A stretch of DNA of 64,000 nt from Gossypium raimondii (Eukaryota; Streptophyta; Magnoliopsida; Malvales; Malvaceae), in assembly GCF_025698545.1 (NCBI RefSeq), contig NC_068565.1:558001-622000 (forward strand), given 5' to 3'. Shown here piece after piece: positions 56,857-64,000 of the stretch. The notes beneath the pieces were generated by a model that saw only the letters and a program-made list of their open reading frames with translations, did not search any database and was not told the DNA's origin. The translations under genes and the position numbers were made by a program. Each line of letters opens with the position of its first letter. Position 1 is the stretch's first letter.

Positions 56857-58080
56857 AAAAGAAAAACACTAAAATAGCCAATAGCTAAACTGTTCAAAGG
56901 TCGAATTATCTTGAAATTTTGCCTAAAATTTAAAAGAGTTTGAATAAAAATAATAAATTTAAAAAATAAAATTATATTTTTTAAAATATAAGTCAAATTT
57001 ACACTTCAATATTCAAGGGTGGAATATGACCTATTTTTAATTATGTAATGTATTATTTTATTTATATATAATGTAATTTGTATCATATGAAATTAAATCT
57101 ATAATATATAATACTATAATTTTAAATATTAAATAATATGTTAAGTTATTTAATGTCCTACCATTTTAATTAAATTAAATAAATAAACTAAACTATTAAT
57201 TATTAAATTAAAATAGCAAATGCTTTTGTAAAATAAAAAATTAATATTGGTAAGCCTAAAACGAATTTAGGTTATTTATTTACAAATATTGGTGGGCTTG
57301 ATCAAATTTTGAGGTCCATAATTCAAGCTAAGTTGAGCTTATGGCAAGTATAAAGCTTGTTAATATCATACATAATGTTAATCCAATTTAGCCCATGAAA
57401 AATTAGCCTCAAATGTTTACTTTTTTTTGTCACTTTGACGATAATTCTTTTAAAATTTCTTTGTTGTTCAATTTTGAAATTTAAACAAATTATTAAATTA
57501 AATTTTTTCAAAAGTTCATAATAAAAAACTATTTATGTCAGTAATGAAGTAAATTGAATTGTCACAAGGGTTACCATTTCAATGTAATTAAAAATTTAAT
57601 TACTTTATAAAAATAATATAAGTAGTAAATTGAGTTATTAGCCCCACACATTTATTTGAAAAACACCTACTAAAATTAAAAAATATTTAATTTTTTATTA
57701 TTTTATTTCAACATTAATCATTTTAACCTAATAGAAAGACTAAAATAGAGGACTAAATTATGATAAATTAAAGGGATTAAATATTAAATTTTAACCTAAT
57801 AGAAAGACTAAAAATATAATTAAACCCATGTAATTGTTATACCAAACCCTGTAAGTATCCTCATCAACGCCCGTGCTCACTCATTCAACAACAACGCAAC
57901 TTCACTGGTGTAAGGACTCGTCCTTTGAAAGGACCGCCAACTAAGGGAACTCCTATCCTCCCCAGGTTACGATAGAGAGAAATAAGTATTTTTAAAATCT
58001 AATGGAAAACATATTATCACATTGTAATGTAATGTCTGTTTGTTATTTCTACATATTATTAAAAGAAATTAGTTATGAAT
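56857..58080. other. AT-rich spacer, no gene seen
   Basis: Very AT-rich. A less AT-rich patch at about 57835-57970 (catcaacgcccgtgctcac, ggaccgccaactaaggg) is isolated and unidentified. No coding frame. Confidence 0.45.
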
Positions 58081-58700
58081 ACGATTGTATTTGCGCCAAG
58101 ACCGAAATTTCAAAATTTGAAAAAGTACAGGGACTAAGAATTATCTAAATATAGAAAATGGACTAAGGGACGGTTTACCATTGAGGTTGAAAAGTGTTGT
58201 AAAAAAATATATTTGAAAATTTTGATGGTGTTTACCATTACAATCTACAAGTGATTTTGGGAAAATAAAATGTCTATTTTAGACATGATGTTGTAAAGTA
58301 GAAGATTTAACGAGAGTATAAAAAAATAATTTTATTGAAAAGCACTTTTCCAAAAGCGAAAAGCTAAACATTTTAGTTTTTTGGCTTGGCTTAAAATCTC
58401 GGTTTAAAATCAAAATTGGATTTAAAAAAACTATTTTTTTCCCATAATTTTTTGTCTGAAATCATGGTTTGGGTTGAAAAGTGCTTTTCAGCCTCAACAG
58501 TAAACACACACTAAATCTACAATTTTATGCATAGTACATGACTTGTATAAAAATGTAACCAACAGGTCCAACTGCTACTATTTGGTCAAGATAAAAGTTT
58601 CAAATTTCGAAAAGTATAGGGACTAAAATTGAACAATTCAAAAAGTAAAGAGATTAAATCTATAACTTGCGTAAAATCCAGAGACTAATAATATATTTTG
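58081..58700. mobile_element. Nested hairpin elements
   Basis: An inner element, about 58171-58510, has arms gtttaccattgaggttgaaaagtg and aaagtgcttttcagcctcaacagtaaac. It interrupts an outer hairpin whose arms are aatttcaaaatttgaaaaag (58106) and gtttcaaatttcgaaaagt (58597), with cagggactaa and agggactaaa beside them. Neither encodes protein. Confidence 0.55.
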
Positions 58701-58934
58701 ACCTATTTAGTATTATTTGGTGTGAAGGTCAATGGCTTGCTATCGACCGACAAAGAATGTTGAGAAATTGGTGAGAAAGTTGGTGTATTATATTCTAATA
58801 ACTAATATTTCAAGTTTTTATAGACCAAATTGTGGACATAAATTGTAGCCATGCATGGAATTTCTAAGCTCCGTTAATGTTGTACCCTTAGGACCGTATA
58901 AGTCCAACTTTTGTGCTCATATAATGGGACAAAT

Positions 58935-59300
58935 TAACATTTAGTCCCTAAATTTGAGAACTTTTTTCACACTAGTCACTATTCTTATTTTGTCCATATT
59001 AGTCTTAAAACTTGACATTTTTTTTATTTGGCACTTGAACTTAGATTCTATTAAGACGTAATAACGTAACAGTCCGAGATCATAAAATATCATCACTTGA
59101 TTTTTTTTGGTATTTTTTAAATTATACATATTTTTAATTTTTTTATAAAAACGATGTTGCACAATTTCAAAGTGTCACGTCATCATACCTTAACGTTGTC
59201 TAGATTCATTGGCCAAATTAAGAAAAGTTATCGAGTTTCGGGGCTAATACAAACCAAAAAATCAAAGACCAAATTGATTTTTTTTGTCAATTTCAAAAAT
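58935..59300. mobile_element. Hairpin element of the 'atttagtccctaaatttgag' family
   Basis: Left arm ttagtccctaaatttgagaac ... gaacttagattctattaag; right arm taacgttgtctagattcatt ... agtttcggggctaata, inverted. Half or full relatives lie at about 60940-61090, 62820-63000 and 63185-63545, around the peptide gene. Confidence 0.5.
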
Positions 59301-61480
59301 AAATATTACTTTGTCCCTTTAAAATTTATTGATACGTAGAACAATTTAACACAAAGTACAACGGATTGAATATTAAAATATACTCAAATATAAATCAGAA
59401 TAAATTTAAATAGTATACACATATCGTAAAACTTAACTCAAAATAATCTAAAAAAAAACTCACACATAATATTTAAATGTGATAAAACTCGAACCTATAC
59501 TCTCAAAATTCTATTTTTGACAGCATTATCATCTTAGCCAAATAAAGGAAAGTGCTATAAAGATCCCATTGGTATGTTGCCACAATTATTATTTTCAACT
59601 CTTGAGATTGTGGGTGTTAACCTACTCAAAAGATTGTGGTGTAATTATTCCATTGATACAATGATTTTGGAGTTTCGGTTAAATCGGTTAAATTATAATT
59701 ATTCGAATTGGATGGATTAATTAATTTGGTGATGTATAATTAAAATAGTTAAAGTCATTTCCAAATTGATAAAAAAAGAACATAAATGAATAATTGATTT
59801 TTTATTTCTTTAACAAAAAATTTAGATTTTGGTTATTTTTATCTTTGTTTTTTATATAATTTTCTAATTACTATGATTTTTAATTATTTTAATTTATTAT
59901 TTTATTTCTTTTAAATTATTATAGGAGCTTGGCTCTTCCCAAAAAGAAAATATGATTAAGCCCTCTCTCTTTAAAATTATCTTTTAAGTGTCTTGGAATT
60001 TAAAATTAAAAATAAAAGATGTTATTAAGCCTTTAATTTTTTTGAATATTTTAATTATATTTTTATTTTTTTTTGAAAATTCTCATTAAACTTTTTAAAA
60101 ATATTAATTAAACTCATCAGAACTTAATGTTAAGATCTGTCACTTGATCAAAGAGGACACATGGATGCTCTCGAATGTCTCGTACGTTGTATCACATAGT
60201 ATCTAAAATATTATGTGGCACTCTACTTGTATTTTAAAAAACATCGTATGCACTATCATTAATCACTCAATCTCAAATGATAAGACGACACGTGATGTCA
60301 TACTCCAAAAATCAAACTCCAATATTTTCAAATTGAATTTTTTTTAAAAGATTTTTATAGAAATATAGTAGTCATGACTTAATATAAAGTATATATATGA
60401 ACGAATGATCATAATATAATAAAACCTACCCATGGTAACTACCACATGGTGGATTTGGAAACTCGCACATAATAATCATTTATGGTGGGACTCGAGATTA
60501 AATACTCAAATATATAAGGTTTTAGCCTTTGCCAACAATACCAAGAACTCTTCCACTTAATACAAGTATTTAAATTGAATATTTCTATTACAAAGAAGAA
60601 GAAGAAGAATATATATATGCTTCTCAAAAAATTATATATATAAAGGTATAGTATTTATGTTTTGAGTATCGAGGGGGTGAGTAGGGGCCGTTCCTCCCTA
60701 AGGGGAGAATTTTCATACAAGTGTCATGATTAAACTAAAAAATAATTTAAGGTAAAATTATACTTTGGCCTTCTAAAATGAAGAAAATTATGTTTAATCC
60801 CTTAGAAATGATGAAATCATAAGTTGCGGAATTATGTTTTGATCCCTAAAAAATTTATTATTCAATTTCACCCCCTAAAAGAATTTTGGATTCGCCTTAC
60901 ACCATACACAATTATATGTGTAGGTCTTCTAGTCCCTTCATGTGCAATTCTTTTAGATTATATATATTTTAAAATTTATGTGATGATGTGGTATAATTTC
61001 AAAATATCACGTCATCATGCTTTAACAGAATCCAAATTCAGTAATTAAATTGAGAAACATTCTCAAGTTTAGGGACTAAAGGTTTGATTTATCCCTTACA
61101 TGTAGATGCCCCTGCTATCTTGGTGAATAGTTGTATTAAGAGTTCGCCAATTGTCAGCCGTATGATGTGGGAGGCGAAAGCGCGACATTCTGTGCGTAAT
61201 AATTTGACTTTTATGCCAAAAATCAGACTATACCATGCTGACTCTTAATTTTCGGTGAATCAAGTCCCTTCATTGTTGAGAATAATCCAATTTAGTCCAT
61301 TTCAACTCCGAACCAAATATCTCATCTGCAGAATCATAAAAGAATTTACAAAATTTTGTTAAACAATAAATTATTTTTTTAAACTAGTAAATGTTAACTC
61401 TGTTCAAAATTATTCTCATTTGATTTTTTTTAATAATAGAGAGATTGATTTGATACAGTTCATAGGACGACTTGTAGGAA
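59301..61480. other. AT-rich spacer with decayed repeats
   Basis: Contains a possible minus-strand tRNA-derived SINE at about 59480-59545 (B-box-like ggttcgagttttatc), a caggggcg-family remnant at about 60667-60900, and a half hairpin at about 60940-61090. A (gaa) run lies near 60593. No gene. Confidence 0.45.
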
Positions 61481-61493
61481 AAGAACTTTGAAG

Positions 61494-61680
61494 GCCCTTG
61501 TATTGTGAGTTAGATTGCATTTCACCTCATCTACTGAAAAATGGTCAAATGAATCTCTGTATGTTAGATCAAGTAGCAAATTAGTCATTTCTATTAAAAA
61601 CTCCATCCATTTGCACTATTAACTAACCAAAAAGTGGCATATGGCGTGCCACGTGCACCTCATGCTTTTAGTACAGGGGT
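61494..61680. mobile_element. Partial hairpin MITE upstream of the peptide gene
   Basis: tgagttagattgcatttcac and tgttagatcaagtagcaaattag match one arm of the elements at 63654-63968 and 19255-19592. Its other arm is not evident. It ends about 380 bp before the peptide start codon. Confidence 0.45.
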
Positions 61681-61869
61681 TTCAATGGTAATTTTTCGAG
61701 GACCTACCAAGTATATTTACCTTAATTTTCCCATGTTCCTCTGTCATTGTTGCAGACTGAACCAAACATTTTCTTTACTTTTTCCAAAAAGAAAAATCAA
61801 AGCATGAGGTTGCTTTAATGGCTCACTGCCATTGAACCAAAAGCTCAAATGGCGGCACCAAATCAAAAT

Positions 61870-61955
61870 AAAAATCAAATCAACACATGATGTTTTTTCT
61901 TTCTAACAGGGGATGTTGTTTTTATTACAGTATCTGTTTTAGTCAAAAATTTCCA
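61870..61955 (+). repeat. Promoter segment duplicated at 63560-63645
   Basis: aaatcaaatcaacacatgat, gggatgttgttttt and attacagtatctgttttagt occur here and again, in the same order and strand, at 63566-63645. The spacing differs by a few bases only. Here the segment lies just before the TATA box of the peptide gene. Confidence 0.85.
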
Positions 61956-61964
61956 CTATTAAAT

Positions 61965-61974
61965 CTATAAATAC
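61965..61974 (+). promoter_or_regulatory. TATA box of the peptide gene
   Basis: ctataaatac about 90-100 bp before the ATG at 62064, followed by an A-rich leader. A strong plant TATA match. Confidence 0.65.
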
Positions 61975-62063
61975 AATCCCATAATTCCTTCTGCAATGTA
62001 AACTAAATAAAAGAAAAACCCTTCCACCATTTTCAAGAGCTTTTTCTTTTTGCAGAAAAAAAA

Positions 62064-62372
62064 ATGGGCCAAAAACTGTTCATTTTCGTTGTTTTTCTTG
62101 TTGTTTCTCTCTTGTTGTTTAAAACAGAGAGTAGGGTTTTGAAGGGTTTGAAGTTGCTGTCCGTTGATGGTGAGAAAAAGACTGTATCAGGGCAAAGTTC
62201 GGGCGTCGGACACAAATATTTTAATGTTCGCATCGTTGGGGTCCAAACATCTAGCTTGGGTCAAGCTATTGGAGTTGAAAATTTAAGTTCGAGTGTCAAA
62301 TATGGATACACTAATACTCAAATCCTTGCGGTTGAAAAATCCGGTCCAAGCCCTGGCGAGGGACATAAGTGA
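62064..62372 (+). CDS. Secreted peptide precursor with SGPS-type (PIP/PIPL-like) motifs
   Basis: Intronless, 102 aa, ATG preceded by an A-rich leader and TATA box. Residues 1-23 form a strong signal peptide (MGQKLFIFVVFLVVSLLLF). The C-terminus is SGPSPGEGHK (motif at 93-101), which fits the SGPS...GxGH signature of plant PAMP-induced secreted peptides and their relatives; these overlap in form with CEP and IDA peptides. A second, upstream copy, SGQSSGVGH (42-50), has the same spacing SGxSxGxGH and is also followed by Lys. Such precursors are secreted and cleaved to release hydroxyproline-containing signalling peptides perceived by LRR receptor kinases. The rest is poorly conserved, as usual for the class. 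The exact family is inferred from the short motif. Confidence 0.72.
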   Translation: MGQKLFIFVVFLVVSLLLFKTESRVLKGLKLLSVDGEKKTVSGQSSGVGHKYFNVRIVGVQTSSLGQAIGVENLSSSVKYGYTNTQILAVEKSGPSPGEGHK

Positions 62373-63184
62373 AAAATAAATCAATGGTGATAACACTAAT
62401 AAGTGACTTCAATGGTAATTATTGTATGCCCTTGTGACAATATGTACACATAATATATATACATATGTATGTACATGTGACTTCAAGTCTTATACTTCTC
62501 CTACATTTAAAATTTTAATTATTCTACTATTATTTATATGAATTTAATTTCACTATTTCTTTAATTTATGTATGATTATTAACATAATTAAAATGTTTGA
62601 CATTAAAATTTTAAAAATTTCACAACAAAAAACGTCATTGTAATAACACCGATAAGAATTTTAACAGGTTTACAATTGAACTTGTATTTTAAATCTAAAA
62701 TATAGAAGGGTAAAATTCCTTAAAATAAAAGTAAGGGGACTAAATTCTAAATTTATAGGAAGTACAAGGAGTTGGAACATATATATACATTCTAAATTTA
62801 CAAACAATATAAGAACCTAAAAGTTAAAAATTTATATAAATTCGGGACATGCTGTAGTAGCATAATATCAAGTGATAACGTGGCACAATTTTAAGATAAC
62901 ACATCATTACATTTTAATGAAATTTAAGTTTGAAAACCAAATTAGAAAAAAAAATTACCAGGTTTGAGGATTAATGTGAACCAAAAAAGATTTTAGAATT
63001 TTTTGTGTAATCCTTGATTAAAAGTCGTCGCTCAAAAGTCGATTCAACTCTTTAGTTTGTATTGGTATACCAACCAATACATGATTCGATCCAATTCCAA
63101 CAACTATGCACAAACTTGCTTTCTTGGTTTTACTGTCATTGGAACTAAGTTTATCTGTGACACCAAAACAAATAAAAATCTACG

Positions 63185-63545
63185 GATAAAGTAATATTTA
63201 ATCCCCTGAACTTGATAAAATTTTCTAATATGGTCCTTGAAGGTTTTTTTGGTTTATATTAATTTTAGAACTTAAAAATTTTTCTCAATTTGTTCCATGA
63301 ATTTGGATTTTATTGAGGTTTCGTTATCACTTGAAAGATAAAAATAAAATAAATTTTTAATATTTTCTTGTTAGATTTCACATATATATATTTTAAGTAA
63401 CAATATGGTACAATATCAAAGTGTTTTGTTATCATACTTTAATAAAATTTAAGTTCGTGCAATTTGAGAAAAATTGCCAAGTTTCAAAACTAATATGCAA
63501 AAAAAAAGGACTAAAATGAAAAAAGTTAACAAATTGAAAGATTAA
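63185..63545. mobile_element. Hairpin element downstream of the peptide gene
   Basis: Left words taatcccctgaacttgataaa, ttccatgaatttggattttattg; right words ttaataaaatttaagttcgtg, attgccaagtttcaaaac, inverted. Family of 58935-59300. It abuts the duplicated promoter segment. Confidence 0.5.
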
Positions 63546-63559
63546 ATTTTTTTATAAAA

Positions 63560-63645
63560 TAAAAAATCAAATCAACACATGATTTTATAATTTTCTTTTG
63601 TTGGAAACAAGGGATGTTGTTTTTAATTACAGTATCTGTTTTAGT
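63560..63645 (+). repeat. Second copy of the peptide-gene promoter segment
   Basis: Same order of identical words as 61870-61955. It is followed at once by a hairpin MITE (63654-63968), so any gene it belonged to would begin near or beyond the end of the window. Confidence 0.85.
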
Positions 63646-63653
63646 AAAAAAAA

Positions 63654-63968
63654 GTTAGATTGTATTTTATTCCATTTACTTAAAAATGAGTAAATTAGTC
63701 CCTGTACCTTTGATTAAAGAGCAAATTGATATTCCTTTAGAAATTTTATCTGTTTCTATTGTTAAAAACTTGTCACTATACATTAGAACGAGGAACATGT
63801 GGCACGCCATATAGAACTGTTTGGTTATTCTTCAGCCACACTAGTTTTTAATAGTATAAATGGACAAATTTTTTTTAACAAAATGGACTAGTTTGCTCTT
63901 TAATCTAACGTACATATACTACTATTTTTCTCATTTTTGAATAAGGGGGCAAAATGCAATCTAACTCC
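63654..63968. mobile_element. Hairpin MITE inserted in the duplicated promoter
   Basis: Left arm gttagattgtattttattcc, aaatgagtaaattagtccctg, attaaagagcaaatt; right arm agtttgctctttaatctaacg, catttttgaataagggggc, aaatgcaatctaac, inverted. Core has catgtggcacgccatat. Most complete copy of its family here. Confidence 0.7.
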
Positions 63969-64000
63969 TAATATTTGGGTCTCCATAGTAGGGGTAAGCG

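Noticed and set aside
62033-62233. Minus-strand frame over the peptide gene
   Set aside because: Antisense shadow; the plus strand has TATA box, signal peptide and a recognisable C-terminal motif.

Overview
This is a stretch of plant nuclear DNA from a eudicot, most likely cotton (Gossypium) or a close Malvaceae relative. Introns are AT-rich with GT-AG borders, predicted proteins resemble Arabidopsis families closely, and gene-free space is filled with short hairpin (MITE-like) elements and LTR-retrotransposon relics. The cotton assignment rests on the general look of the repeats and is an inference. I found no prokaryotic features, CRISPR arrays, rRNA or convincing tRNA genes.

Ten protein-coding genes were reconstructed exon by exon; every splice junction was checked for phase. 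In order: a PTEN2-type phosphatase (+, 12 coding exons, 3521-8401); a C2-domain protein with a Pro/Tyr-rich tail (+, 7 exons, 10621-13275); two tandem secreted cyclase-family genes (-, 6 exons each, 14614-19107 and 21131-24664); an intronless secreted LRR protein (+, 32668-33816); an SGNH carbohydrate esterase (-, 2 exons, 37089-38728); an R2R3-MYB of the MYB44/73/77 group (+, 43797-44555); an UNC-50 family membrane protein (+, 10 exons, 46870-51676); an organellar RluA-type RNA pseudouridine synthase (-, 10 exons, 53036-56413); and a short secreted peptide precursor ending in an SGPS-type motif (+, 62064-62372). They are ordinary plant housekeeping, signalling and cell-wall genes and do not form one pathway. 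Two gene pairs (PTEN2 with the pseudouridine synthase; cyclase with esterase) recall neighbours in Arabidopsis, suggesting eroded microsynteny.

Repeats: an LTR-element fragment occupies the left edge; a 2.07-kb solo LTR with a 5-bp target duplication lies at 39836-41908; two GC-rich hAT-type MITEs carry 8-bp target duplications (25786-26187, 29906-30378); Mutator-like hairpins recur in introns and spacers (best copy 45121-45556, near-perfect 9-bp duplication); several other hairpin families are present.

Most notable observations: the peptide precursor holds two copies of an SGxSxGxGH motif and part of its promoter recurs about 1.7 kb downstream, hinting at a tandem array past the window edge; the esterase stop codon lies in the last unit of a five-copy ~180-bp tandem array; the C2 gene carries a decayed copy of the end of its fourth exon within the next intron; the UNC-50 gene needs a GC-AG intron; and the MYB gene has a perfect 30-bp in-frame duplication.
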